Shown piece by piece: positions 24,258 through 50,400 of a stretch of DNA of 64,000 nt; position 1 is the stretch's first letter; each line of letters opens with the position of its first letter. The DNA comes from Acanthaster planci. Its lineage: Eukaryota; Echinodermata; Asteroidea; Valvatida; Acanthasteridae. The notes under the pieces were generated by a model. That model was not told the origin of the DNA. It did not search any database and saw nothing but the letters and a program-made list of their open reading frames with translations. Position numbers and translations under genes: made by a program. Location: contig NW_019091380.1 of NCBI RefSeq assembly GCF_001949145.1, positions 591,552-655,551 of the forward strand. The letters are read 5' to 3'.

Positions 24258-25795
24258 GTGTAACTAGATGTATTCTCTACAATTCCGCTGCTGGAAGTGA
24301 GGAAAACATGAGCCACTGTACAAAAAAAAATCACTGTCGACTATATTAGGGGAAAATATTAAAACAGTGAACAAAATGGCATTTTAGAACTGCGTCATTG
24401 ATGTTGGATATATTTCTTCAACATTTCAACTTTGAGAAGGTATAAGTAAATGCCCAACTATTAACGTTCAAATGAAACAAATATTGTCCCTAATGCAAAT
24501 TCATAATATTGTTAGTTCACGTCTTCTATGATCATATGTCACCATGGGTGGGGCACTATAGGTAAGGGATATCCCACCCACACACATCCTTTGGCAAAGG
24601 AAGGTAGATCGGTCCCAATTTACGTGTCCACAGTCCCCAGAGCATTCCTGATTTCACCCTCGGTGGCGGCGAGATCAGAAGAAAATATGCAACGCCATCA
24701 CTACTGTTCACTAAATACCTGAAGCCCACGGCCCCATATGACAGGGTGTGGTCACGTGACAAGAGTGGGCAACAGCATCTACGACAAGTCCTCGTGGCAC
24801 ATTCCGCCAAATAATTAAGTACAAAGCAAGTATACACAGATGCTGATGCATGGTTAAACCTCGGGAACTTATGCGTTAGGGTGAAAAATGGCAACCTTGC
24901 TTGTATCAAAATTACACAAGCAAGAGTCAAAATGGAAATTATTATGCTCAATATCGAGCAAATATTGCAGAATTGCTGTACCCAGCAAAAACTTACGATT
25001 CTCTTTTTTAGAGTGTACGCCAATAGGTCATCAATTTTGACTGAGTCATTGGCAGTATACAGTGGTACGTTTCATAAATAAATCTAAACCACACTTTGAA
25101 AAAGTTAATTTTTAACACAAACCTTCAGCAGAGAACAAAATATCCAAGCTGTAAGCACACTACAAAATGGCTTTAATGAATCTATGACTCTTTGTGCGCA
25201 CATTTTTACGTACAATCGTAACCCAGGTTGGGCACCAGTCTTCACTTCACCATGCATGAAGTAGTAGCCTACCTACATCCACACGTTCCTTTCATGTCTA
25301 TTTTCCACTGCATTTCAAATCGCCTTTACTTGTAAATTCGACACAAGATCCTAAACACTTTAAATCCTGTGAGCCCTGCATGCAGCAGGTCTGTAAAGGA
25401 ACACACTATCCAGCTGGTAATGAAGCGTTCTTTACTCAAATACGTTGAGGAGTCAAATTCTATTTTGTATTTAAGCGGGACGGAACGGTCACGCGGTCAA
25501 CCGGATGTACCATTTTAGACGAGAGGATGTTGGTAAACGCCCATCGTCTTGTTTACACGTACTAGGCCCAGTAGGCTTATGGCTGGAAGAGCCGATAAAA
25601 TGCTCTCAGGTTAATGTAAAACGGAGCTCAACCATTCAGTGTGAAACTGTGAGGTAAGACTTTGAAAAAACAAGTGCAAGTACCATCTCCAGCGTTTGTC
25701 GCACCGCATAAAGGGTAATGCTACTGTCCCATAATTCTTATTGTAAGTAGGAACAGTCGATGCAGGCTTCGGCCAACTGAACGCGGCTTGAGACT

Positions 25796-25920
25796 AAGGC
25801 CGTGTCTGAAACGGGCTTCCAGAGCTACGGCTAGGGCTATTGTCTGCGCGTCTCCACACATTTCCAATGGGGGAGCAAAGACCTAGACCTAGCTCTAGAC
25901 AAGAGACTCGGATGCGGCTT
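25796..25920. mobile_element. MITE family copy A (GGCCGTGTCYGAA type)
   Basis: About 125 bp with imperfect terminal inverted repeats (AAGGCCGTGTCTGAA and CTCGGATGCGGCTT) and a central palindrome GACCTAGACCTAGCTCTAGA. It closely matches the copy at 50160-50280 along its full length and more loosely the one at 51677-51821. Confidence 0.75.
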
Positions 25921-26059
25921 AATTACGCAAAACTCTATGGGTAGCGCCTGCAACCGTTGTCACAGATTCGTGTTTGTATCAGGGGACACTATTCGGGGAT
26001 TTGATGTCAAAGTTAATACAGAAGCCTTGATCTTCCTTGCCGCTGAGATAAATTATGTG

Positions 26060-26184
26060 GGAAACGCAGAATTCCTTGATAAAATAACACAACTATCACA
26101 GCATTCTGCGTTTCCGAGCTACATGCATTTGATCAAGAAATTCCGCTGTTCCTGGTTATTTTTATCAAGGAATTAAGCGTTTCC
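26060..26184. mobile_element. Short palindromic MITE-like element
   Basis: The left arm 26060-26088 and right arm 26155-26184 are near-perfect reverse complements sharing AATTCCTTGATAAAA. A further inverted copy of the first 14 bases lies inside at 26102-26115. No coding capacity. Confidence 0.65.
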
Positions 26185-27054
26185 GCGGCACGTTTTTTGA
26201 AATTTCCAGTTTCTTAGCAACCGTCGGTCCAATGCTTCTGTGGAAGGAGAATATCTATGACAGGCTTGGCGTGTCAAAACCAATAGAACAACAAGGATAC
26301 CAAAAAGGGGCTGATCGGAACGTCTTGAAACCTAACTTTTAAGGTTTGGCGGTCTGGGTGATCACCAGAACAGTGAAATAAATTTTTCAAAAATCGCATG
26401 GTAATCGATAATCTGGGAGTTGAGTCGCGCCAGGCTTTTTCCCTAGCATGTGGAGAAAATAACAAACGAGCTTCAGGTGAACCTGGTTCCGATCAAAGCG
26501 TGTGGAAAACACCCAAGCGATGGGAAACTCCCGCGCTGTTTGATATTACATGTACAGTTTTATCAACCGGAAGCGTCGATTGCGATTGCGGCAGAAACCA
26601 GACGAGGTTTCCGGACCGGAAAATTCACGCCAGCCTGAGAAATAAAAGTCAGGTGTGAAGTGAGTGTTTCAGACAATTTGACTTTGTGAACTTTAACCCA
26701 AATGTCTCACATATAGCTTTTAGAGTTTAGTTAATTCCCACTCCATACTGCGCAATTTTAAGAAATTACTAAAAATCTTCCACGTGGAGACAAATTTCGG
26801 AAAAAAATCCCATAGGCCCCCTATCCCAAATGGGCTGAACTTCAGTCACAATCGTTAACACTGTGTTAATACCGACGAAACTCCAACGAAATTATTCATT
26901 TCCAAGGAAGGATTTCACGGACTTACGCCTACCAACCAACTTGAACTCCGGCGCCGCTAACGGGCAAGTTATCAAGCAGCCAAGTAAAAGCAAGCTGCAG
27001 GTCAGCCTGTTGTCAACAACAGACTAATCGGATCTGACACCATAACTGCGGGTT

Positions 27055-27321
27055 GCACCAAAGATCGTATAGCGCTGCGTAGCGGCGCAAAATGGGGAAC
27101 TTCACCATGAATACGCGTAAAACGTTATCACATGGGCGCCATTCTGGTTGGACTACGCCTGCGCAGTGCCGTTTAATGCGCAGGCGCAGGCGCCGCAACA
27201 GGCACACGCACACACGTACACAGTAACGTTCACACTCGAGAGGCGCCCATGGTGATAACACCTTTATGGTCGAATTACCCATCTAGCGCCGCTACGCGGC
27301 GCTATATAATCTTTGGTTTGC
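27055..27321. mobile_element. MITE with about 85-bp terminal inverted repeats
   Basis: The left arm 27055-27140 and right arm 27242-27321 are reverse complements apart from scattered changes. Landmarks are CCAAAGAT with TATAGCGC and GTAGCGGCGC at the outer end, and GTTATCAC with ATGGGCGCC at the inner end. The middle is a GC-rich, CpG-containing loop. Its outer end resembles sequence in the SMU1/WDR61 promoter at 44656-44692. Confidence 0.75.
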
Positions 27322-27343
27322 ATCGCACTCACACACACAAAAT

Positions 27344-27448
27344 CTTCAGCTTGACGCGCGCGTGCTTTTTCCAAATTGCGGAACCCTATTGGTTGAAAAG
27401 CCCTGTGACACGCGCGTACCACCTGTCCACGAGCGTTGTGCCACCGCA
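27344..27448 (+). repeat. Dispersed repeat copy (CTTCAGCTTGACGCGCG family)
   Basis: It starts with CTTCAGCTTGACGCGCG and ends with GAGCGTTGTGCCACCGCA. Both blocks, in the same order and at similar spacing, occur at 53933-54007. Confidence 0.6.
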
Positions 27449-28499
27449 TTAAAGGCTAAAAGTAGATCAACTGTATTTCGAACGCAAGAAAAATGATTTT
27501 GAGAACCCACAATTCCGAATGTTTAACACGATTTGGAGCATACAAAAGGAGTTTTAGGGTAGGCCTACGGATAATTATATTTCGAGGGCACGAATTGCTT
27601 TCGAGCCCACAAAATGAAGAAGTACAATTATTTTTTTGCGATGACTTTGTTTTCATTATATGTCCCTTTTAGGGGCTCCGCGCATTAACACATGAACCAA
27701 CAATTATTTTAACAATCAACCGACAAACCAAAGACCGACCAACAAATACCGACGACTCGAAAAAACGTCTAGTCACGTTGGTAACATACGACTCGACCCA
27801 CATGTTGCCCAAGCGAAACGGCGTCAGGAGGATGGGGTGGGTATTGGGTCACTGCTCCTTTCGGTTAAATGAATCTAGTATATCTGAGCGCCTTTTTTCT
27901 CAATTCCCCAGTTCAGATACATACTTTTTACACCCTGCACGATTACCGGCTGCAGTGTTTCGATAAAGATCGAGAGAAGTTTCCAAGGGCCCACTGGGGT
28001 ATCACATCTGTCAGATTCATTTCAAGTTCAGTTTGCTGCGACCGGCTATCCGCCGCACGTAGATATTACCAATATCCGTTAAGTGGCTGGCAGGTTTGAA
28101 GCCCGACGGACAGCCGCCCGTTAGACAAACATTGACTCTGAAGTCACCATGAAGAGGAGTGTTACGTTGGAATTCTTTGCCGAGTTTTGGTTTAACTGAT
28201 GGGTCAAAAACGCCGTACTCGTCTACCTCCTTAGTAGTTTACTTATGTATATCACCCACATGACGGTTTGCACTAAATATGCCAGTTTGTTTAGCAAAGT
28301 TTTCCTAAGGGAAAATCGTTTTCACAGCGAGCGTATGGCTGGATCAAGAAAACACAGAAATACACGGAATCGGAATAAAGAGTAAAAGTTAATAAAAACA
28401 AGATGAAACTCTTGAGAAGTTGTCACTTCCTTTAACACCTACACAAAAGTGAAAATTTCCTCCTCGGAAGTGCACAATCAAAATCTCATACGTGAGAAG

Positions 28500-28760
28500 G
28501 TTTGTCAACGCGAGGGCGTACACTCCCAGCCGCCACGCTTTGCCAAGCGCACAAGTGGGCCGGGCGAGTCCTACCGAATCGTCCCATGCCAACCTGCACG
28601 CGCACCCGGCATCACGTCGACCGTGTTGGGGCGTTTTCCGGACGAGCGCCTAATGCGTGTCTTCCTGTAGCATCTGACCGACCTCACCGGGACTGATTAG
28701 GGCAATTTCCGGGACAAGCTCTCGACCGGGCCGCCATTTGATGTTCGTCACTCCCCGGAG
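28500..28760. other. GC- and CpG-rich island without a recognised gene
   Basis: This 260-bp stretch is much richer in G+C and CpG than the surrounding AT-rich DNA. It lies 1.5 kb beyond the 3' end of SMU1. It could be an unannotated promoter, a first exon or a young repeat; no open frame in it is recognisable. Confidence 0.35.
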
Positions 28761-29204
28761 AGACCAGTATTGGATGACTATCAATGACTGTCGATGTGCT
28801 CCACATCACTTCATTTGCGTGCCACATTTTTGCCTCTTAATACAGAGCTTTAAAATCACGTCTTGTGGTTAGATCCACAAAGTTGGGAAAATTAATCTTC
28901 AGCTACTTAAATTTGTCCACTTCCCGTATTTTGCATTTCAATTATCTTTACACTGATAACGTTTCCAAGCCACTGGTATCTCACACAAAACTTCAAAAAA
29001 TAAAAAATTAACACCAATATTCGAACATAATGTAACTGTCGTTTAAAAACTACACTTTTTAAATTAACTTATGTAAATAGACTTCGCTGAAAGCAATAAA
29101 ACAGGTCCTTGTGTCAGGTGAGCGGTGCATATATTTCCAAGACATTAAAATGTAAAAAAAAAATGCAACAAAAGATTTCACCAGGAATATGAATTGTTAC
29201 CAAA

Positions 29205-29210
29205 TTTATT
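29205..29210 (-). promoter_or_regulatory. Possible polyadenylation signal of SMU1
   Basis: TTTATT on the plus strand is AATAAA on the minus strand, about 1.07 kb past the SMU1 stop. The bases between 29211 and 30278 would then be 3' UTR. Confidence 0.4.
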
Positions 29211-30278
29211 TTCAACCTGAAGAGCATTACAGTAGTCATCCTAATTTGGATATTCTAATAATCAGCGAAACAGATCTGGAAAATGTTCCTACAAAACAGA
29301 ATTTTGTTTACAGTGTGATAAGTCATATGTATTAATACTAGATTACTTATGCCACAGACCGCAGCCGGTCCTGGGACGGGTTAAAAAACTTTGCTTTGCA
29401 AACGGGCTTCTTGTTACGCAGCTCTTGTTACAAGGTTTTAAGGACCTTCCACATCAGTGTTGGTTCAAATGGTAGACATTTGGTATGTATTTGTAAATAG
29501 GCGCCCTTTGTGTTCTATATCATATTTCATATTTAAAAAAAGCCCACATCATTGTCAACGAAGGATTTACCAGAATTAAAAGTAAGAGATTGTCTGGAAA
29601 ATCCTAAAAGGGGAGAAATTCTGACAAATCTCACCCCTGCAATAGTGCTGTAGCTGGGTCCATCACAGGCCCATTAGAAATCATGTAAGAAGATTGACTG
29701 TGAGCCAACAGGGGGTGTTCAACAGCTTGGATGGAAATTGACAACATAAGCCATGCAGGTGCATGGCAGTATGTGCAATGCAATTCGTATCATTTTACAG
29801 ACAGCCTGATCTATACGCTTACTTCAAGAGTCTGGGCCTTACTTTCGATCACAACCTTTTAAGAACTTGGACCCTAAAATACCAAAGGAAATATTCAGCT
29901 CTAATGTATCCTTTCTGGAAATCCTGAATCTCAGCAACCTCCGTCATCACCCCCTGACTCGCCAGTATATCTTATATTATTCATTGTCTGCTTCTATCCA
30001 AAACTGCAAGGCTTTCGGCAACAGAGTTGAAGGATAGATATCAGAGGTGATACCAAATTAAGACGAAACAAAAAAATGCCTGAATAAAGCCAAGGACCAG
30101 CAGGAACCATACCGGCCACATTTCACTGTAAAGTCAATGTGAGTTATTTAATTTTCTGTAAATGCATTTCAAATGTTGATGAGGATATCACTTCATGAGC
30201 AACAATACTCAACTCTACTCTGTCAGACTCCACTACAGTGCCTTTCCCTGTATCTGTACTGTGCCCGTGAGTGTCCTC

Positions 30279-44207
<13,929 letters not shown>

Positions 44208-44767
44208 CTCAGCAAATCTACACGACACACAACATGCAAGACTCGACTAGGTACGGTGTTGGTAATCACGCGTCGGAGGCTTTTTGCGCTTGGGGCCGGG
44301 GTCTAGTTTTCGCAAACAGCGCCCTCAAGTGATGCAGGTAAATGCAGCAGAAGCACATGATTTATACCACTTTCAGGAAGAAAATTGATGAAGACAGTAA
44401 ATTTATTATCGTTATTTTCATTCTTTTAAATTGTTTGATTTTCGGGGAAAGCCAATGTGACATTAAGAGAGTCCTATAATCATGCTCCAAAGGATTTGAA
44501 CCCAAAGGTCCAAACAGCAGCGTGGTCTCTTAAAGTTACTGATACTTGGCGTATTCTGACGTCTCGTAACCGACCGTGTATGGTTACCATCGTAAATTAG
44601 GCGATGGAAACCAAAGATTGTTTCGTACCGCTAAACAATCTTTGATGGAAACCATCGCCGCGCGCGGCGCTATACTATCTTTGATGGAAACCTTCGAAGA
44701 GAATGCATTGCTAATTTTAGCGGGCTTAAATTGGCGTTGTTGCCAACATTCGATGTAAATTTTGATA
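44208..44767. promoter_or_regulatory. Shared SMU1-WDR61 bidirectional promoter region
   Basis: The SMU1 start (44207, minus) and the inferred WDR61 start (44768, plus) face away from each other across 560 bp. This space must hold both 5' UTRs and both promoters. It contains a CpG-containing block near 44270-44335. It also has an inverted-repeat cluster at 44601-44692 with three copies of GATGGAAACC near AAAGATT or ATCTTTG, and a CGCGCGCGGCGCTATA palindrome. There is no clear TATA box. Confidence 0.6.
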
Positions 44768-47700
44768 ATGGTAAGCTTTGAAACTGATTGCTATGCCGCG
44801 TCGTATGTAGTGAATAGCGTTTTTTTAACTGAATCGAGGGAGAAAACTAAGCGAGGTTTTACAGATAAGGCCAAGTGTTTCCATGGTTTTGCCTGTGGCT
44901 GTGCCACATTTTTAAATTGGATTTGTCCACTTTGTGGGCGTGGATTTGATGGGGAGGGGTTAGGGGTAGCAATACAAAATCTTTCTATGCAAGTTTTGCA
45001 ATACTCCTCTGGAAGCAGAGGAATAGGAGCTTGGTTTTTTTGGGGGGTGGTCAAATATGACAACCATGTTGTATCAACAATGAAAAAAGAGGACAAATTG
45101 ATAGACACATCAGACCTCAGGCCTGTTGCTAGAGTGATTTTTGATAATAGCTGTGGAAATGCTGTGAAAAATACAGGGAGACTTTCTTTGTTTTGCATTT
45201 TTTACTGACTGCTTTGTAAGTAAAAAAGCCATAACTCCAGACATGCTAGAATGATTCAACAATCATAAAGACAGCTTTTGGTCGTTGTTAATGTGAGCAA
45301 AGCTGGTTCTTGTTCAGAGGAGACATCTCTTCCTTGCTGATGTCGAAGCATGACCAAATCGTATTCCTCCCACAGTACAGCATACTGTTCAAGCAGGAGC
45401 AGGCCCACTCGGACAGCATCTGGAGCTGTGCATGGGTGAAAAGCGACAAAGATGGCACAGAGAATATCGTGACTGGCTCTGTAGATGACCTGGTCAAGGT
45501 TTGGCATTGGTAAGGACTTAACCAACCCCCCACCTGCGCCTCGAGCATCAACCTCTCTGTTACATCACTTTTGTACAAGAATTTCAAGAGCTCAGAAAAT
45601 TGAGTAGACGGAACATCCAGGCATCATTTTCTAGTGAAACAGAACAGTAGGGAAGGGAAGAAAACCAAGACTGAAATTCCATGTTGTAAAACGAAAAACC
45701 AGACAAGAAGTTCTATCTTAAAGATAAACTTCAGTGGATATGTTATTTCAGGTAAATTGTGCAAAAAAATGTGCCAACGGCCTGGTCCGTTCTGTGCCAC
45801 GTTAATGACAAGTCCTTTATTTCCTGTCCAGGACTAACGATGACCTGAAGCTGAAATGGACACTGGAAGGCCACCAGCTGGGCTTAGTGTCAGTTGACAT
45901 CAATCCAACAGGAACAAGTATCCTTGAATGTAGACATGTGTCTGACCTAGCCATGCCACTTGTCAAGATCTCTGACACCAACGGGGCCAGTTTCACCGAG
46001 CTCCTAAGCTTGGAAATATGCTCAGCAAAATATTTGGTTTTCAAAGAAAGAGTTTACCAACCTAAACTTGATTTCTTGTGACTGGTGTGCTCTGCTAAAA
46101 TTTTGCTTCACTCTGCTAATTTTGTGCTTAGTATATAAATTTGCAAAGGGCTCTGGGGCAGATTTGTGCTGTATCCCAACTTTTCCTTTCATCAGCACTT
46201 TCCTTTTATCCGTACTTATTTTTTTTATTTCAGTCTCATTGGAGAAATAAGTGCAACTTCAATGCAGCTGTCATTTTATATGCACAGTTGAAGAATATGC
46301 CTGCAGTTCTACCATATATCTTGTAAAGCTGCAGTAGCTCTCTTGGTTTGTAAATCGAGCTTCGTGAAAAGTTCCTCTCATTTCACCAGGAGGAAAGTAA
46401 TTGTCAGGAATTATTAACCTCGCGGAGACTTTGATTTTCCTTGACCTTTGACCCTCGACTAGTTGCTGCTTCCAGCTCCTTGGACAGCAACATCCGTCTG
46501 TGGGACCTGGAGGTGGGTAAGCAGATGCGTAGCCTGGATGCGGGGCCGGAGGATGCCTGGACCATCATGTTCTCGCCAGACGGCCGGTTTCTGGCCACAG
46601 GGAGCCACACAGGGAAGGTCAACCTGTTTGGTGTGGAGAGCGGGAAGAAGGAAGCGTCGTTAGACACCAGGGGCAAATTCATCCTCAGTATCGCCTTTGT
46701 ACGTCTGGATTTTTATGTCATCTTTTCACCAGGATTGACGTGATACCAATCACATTAGCCACCAAATGATGTTCTGGCAAGCCTTGCCCCATTTCGATCT
46801 GACACAACTAAAATTGAACCCTGTTTGCACCTCTCATTGCATGTATAACGTGGATGTGATTTCTGGAGATATTGACCTGATACATTCTGGTATTTTAGAA
46901 GTTTAAGCTGTCAAGTTTTGATACTTACATTGGCTGTTGTAACCCTTTGGGTATTTGAGAGAGAGCTGATGTTTTGTTAGCTGTTCAAAGCCCTGATAAT
47001 TTACAGTATTTTATCTCAGTCATTATTACAACCTCTCTGCTGGTCGTTTTGCGGATTTCTCTTCATCTCCTGATCCTCAGTACAGTCACAGAATATTATC
47101 AGAAATTACAAAGTTCCACGTCATATTGTATATTGTTCTTTTCTAGCTCTCAGCTGATTCACTGTTCAAAACAGACAAATGTGCAACTATATACATTTAT
47201 GATGACAGTTTTACCAATGCAAAATTGGATTTTTCTTTTTCTACTATACAGAGCCCAGACGGCAAGTACATAGCCAGTGGGGCCATTGACGGCATCGTCA
47301 ATCTGTTTGATCTTCAGACCAGCAAACTACTGCACACATTAGAAGGCAAGTGTCGAGACTCACTTTGCCTGACACTTTGAAGCGTGCAACAAGTGTGGGG
47401 GAAAACACCATCTCGGACATCTTACGTGCCTTGTGGCTTGAGACAGTTGGAATCCTTGACATCTTACCATGGGGAATGCACATGTAGAGATCTTGAGATG
47501 AAGAAAAGTTAGCTATATCACTGGAAGGCAGTGAGCTGTTAACTGTCAGTATCGCTATGTGAAATTCTGTGGACCTCTGAATCATATTTCCAATGACAAA
47601 ATGTAGCATGTTCTTTAGACACCCTGTTTTCAATCAATATCCTGTGTTTTGTTTTTGCTTGTAGGCCATGCTATGCCTATCAGATCGCTGTGCTTCTCCC

Positions 47701-49113
47701 CTGATTCACAGCTTCTGGCCACTGCATCGGACGACGGCCATCTTAAAGTTTATGACGTGTAAGTATTGTACATCACATGAAGGAAAGGGAGGTTATTGCT
47801 GAAATGAATTACAGTGACTGTCTGTTCTTGGACACGCGGACATTCACAATTAGCAGTTTCATTTGAAAATCAAAGGAACACAAGTAACAAAGTTCAGTGA
47901 TCTTGAAATGCATTTTACGCCCCGTACTGAAACCAAGCACTTCCTCAACTGAGAAAAATGAAGGGTTTCTTTCCTGTCACAGTCTGTCAGTCTTGGAGCT
48001 ATGTAATACCTTAGATTGAGAGAAAAAGAGGATCAAATCCTAGAATTCAAGTCAGCTGCCTCTAGCCTCACTGATCCATTTGTCCAATTTTCATTAGGGC
48101 AGTTATACCATTATTGTTAAAAGACCAAGTAAACAATTCTTTTGTTTTTTTCTTGTCCCACTGTCTGCCTACAGACAACATGCCAACCTAGCCGGTACAC
48201 TCTCCGGTCACAGTTCCTGGGTGGTCAGCGTCCACTTCTGCCCCGACAACACGCACTTTGTTTCCAGGTAAGAAAAAGATGACAATGGAAACTGTGCCGC
48301 TCCGAGGCAACGTGGCAAATGCGTAATTGTGTGTCAAGATTTTATGTTTGTCATAATAAAATTATTCAATTAAAAAAAAGAAAAGATGCGACTATCTTGT
48401 TTTTCCCTTTGTAGCTCTTCTGACAGCACCGTGAAAGTTTGGGATGCAGGAGCAAGGCAGTGTGTAGCTACATTCTATGACCACTATGACCAGGTAAGGA
48501 ATGCCACAAGGGCACCCAGTCATTCATACTAAATGCCTGGACGGAGGCTCAATACGTTTACATCTTGAAATATCCATTTCCCTTTTTCCTAGCGGTCACT
48601 TGCATTCGTGATGTGAATCAGGTCCAAACACACAAAGCAATACTCTATTTGACTGATCTTGGATGCTTAAACATCTGTTCTTTCTCGGCTGTTGCACATT
48701 TCTTGGCGACTATTTATTAATTGCCTTTGAGCAGTCTTTCATTAAAGAAGCGTATTCCAAATACCTCTGGAGAATTTGGCTTTTTCTCCACTCAAAACAT
48801 TTTTTATAGGTTTTGGAATGCCTTTTCAAGACGGAATGGCAGGTTATAATAAATGATAGATAAATTATTATAAAAATGAAGACGTCACATTGTAAAAAAT
48901 ATGGGGGAAAAAACCTATGCTTTTATGGAATAACCTTGGGTTTTCAGTTTGATTTTGTGTGTCCCTATGCTGCTTTAAGTCACACCATAAGAGTTCAATT
49001 TGGCACTCTCTGTTGCTTTGTAGGTCTGGCAAGCCAAGTACAACGGGAATGGATCAAAAATAGTATCGGTGTCGGATGACAAAGCCATTCATATCTACGA
49101 CTGCCCCTTATAG
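44768..49113 (+). CDS. WDR61: WDR61/SKI8, WD40 subunit of PAF1 and SKI complexes
   Basis: Nine exons: 44768-44770 (the ATG alone, inferred), 45376-45509, 45832-45917, 46463-46698, 47252-47345, 47665-47758, 48175-48267, 48415-48493 and 49024-49113. Phases join to 302 codons plus TAG, close to the 305 aa I recall for human. Diagnostic stretches include [45 protein letters not shown] and a terminal HIYDCPL. Seven WD40 repeats form a propeller with no other domain. WDR61 is known as a subunit of the PAF1 elongation complex and of the SKI exosome-cofactor complex. The intron after 47345 begins with GC (AG|GCAAGT), a GC-AG intron forced by the reading frame. The start is less certain: ATG|GTAAGC at 44768 gives M-YSILFK, while reading through the acceptor at 45375 would give a start near 45340. 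Confidence 0.93.
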
Positions 49114-50394
49114 TACATGTCTGAACACTCGCTAAGAGTCACATCCTGTACGGGAACCACATCACCACACCGAAGTTCCTGGAAATTGTTTGCAGATGGT
49201 TTTTTAAGTTTTGTTTTTCACAATGAAACTGATTCTTTCAGCATTGTGCATGTTATTTTTTTACACAAACATCTGTCAGGATCACATCTTTATAATTCAT
49301 CCTTTTTTACTTTAGGCGTTTGAACATTCCTGTTCCAAGTGAAGATCTGGTTTTACGGCCCTTACACGCAAAAAAAGCTATAATGAGCTCAACTTTGTTA
49401 TATTGTATCATAAAGGGGCGGTACCCAGTACTTATGGGCCTAAAATCTCTGCATTTTGTTGGGAACGAATGTCCAACACACAATGCAGATGAAACAATTG
49501 AGTCTGCGGTTCATGTTTATAGGATAAAGCTGACACGAAGCAACATCTTGAAGCTTGCTTTACAGCTGAACAAAATGTAACCAAATTCAACCGCTTTTCT
49601 TAGCTGTAGTGTGCCTCGTTTTCCTTCGTAAACACCAGAGCCAGCAGGTGTAGGTCAAGAACAACAACTGTGCACATTGTCTCTAACTTAGCAGGATACT
49701 GCAAGTTGATTGGCCAGTATGTGCAGCACCTTGCCACTAGGCTGGCAAAGAGAGATGTGCCTATTCTGATGAGTTCTGTGAACACATGCCACAGGTATAG
49801 TCTATTAATCCAAGTCATAACTGCAGTGGTGCCACGCTCATGCGTGAAAACTGCACGTGTTGAATACCTCTTTGAGTGACAGGGTGTTGTGACTTACCAA
49901 AACACATGCGTCGAGTTTCAGAGCGCACTCATTGCCGTTGCAGTAATCCGTACAACCACTATGTGCAGGCACACCGTAAGGCATATACAGACCCAAACAT
50001 AGTCCGTTAACAGTGTCCTGTGTATGTACAGTGACTACAAATGTTAGAGATCACAGAGTTGCACTACATGCACAATGTACTTTCTTGACACACAAAGAAA
50101 GAATCCTCGAACATTTCTCATTCAAAATTGTAACCAGACTTTTTGGTATTAAAGGGATTAAGGCCGTGTCCGAAATGGACTTCCAGAGCTATGGCTAGGT
50201 CTAATGTCTATGCATCTCTGCACATTTCCAATGGAGGGAAGACCTAGACCTAGCTCTAGACAACAGATTCGGATGGAGCCCAAGACTGTTGACATTTTGT
50301 GTTTACTCACTTCATTGTACTTTTTCTGTGTTGAAATCGTCTTTAATATGTGCTCTTTGCTTAGCCGGAGAAAGAAGTAGACATTTGGAATGTA
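49114..50394 (+). other. Probable WDR61 3' UTR and flank
   Basis: There are no coding exons between the WDR61 stop and the AATAAA at 50395. The stretch includes an inverted copy of the GTGCCACxGCAGT dispersed repeat around 49800-49850 and a MITE at 50160-50280. Confidence 0.45.
50160..50280. mobile_element. MITE family copy B (GGCCGTGTCYGAA type)
   Basis: It aligns along its whole length with 25796-25920, sharing CTTCCAGAGCTA, CACATTTCCAATGG and GACCTAGACCTAGCTCTAGA. Ends are AAGGCCGTGTCCGAA and TTCGGATGGAGCC, an imperfect inverted repeat. Confidence 0.75.
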
Positions 50395-50400
50395 AATAAA
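50395..50400 (+). promoter_or_regulatory. Possible WDR61 polyadenylation signal
   Basis: AATAAA about 1.28 kb past the WDR61 stop, before the convergent leucine-rich-repeat gene. Confidence 0.45.

Noticed and set aside
24556-25023. 155-codon minus-strand open frame
   Set aside because: Hydrophobic in part, but with no recognisable family, no donor or acceptor framework and no composition change.
44762-45208. 148-codon open frame on the plus strand, also open for 135 codons on the minus strand
   Set aside because: It lies in WDR61 intron 1, has no known domain, and both strands being open at once points to chance.
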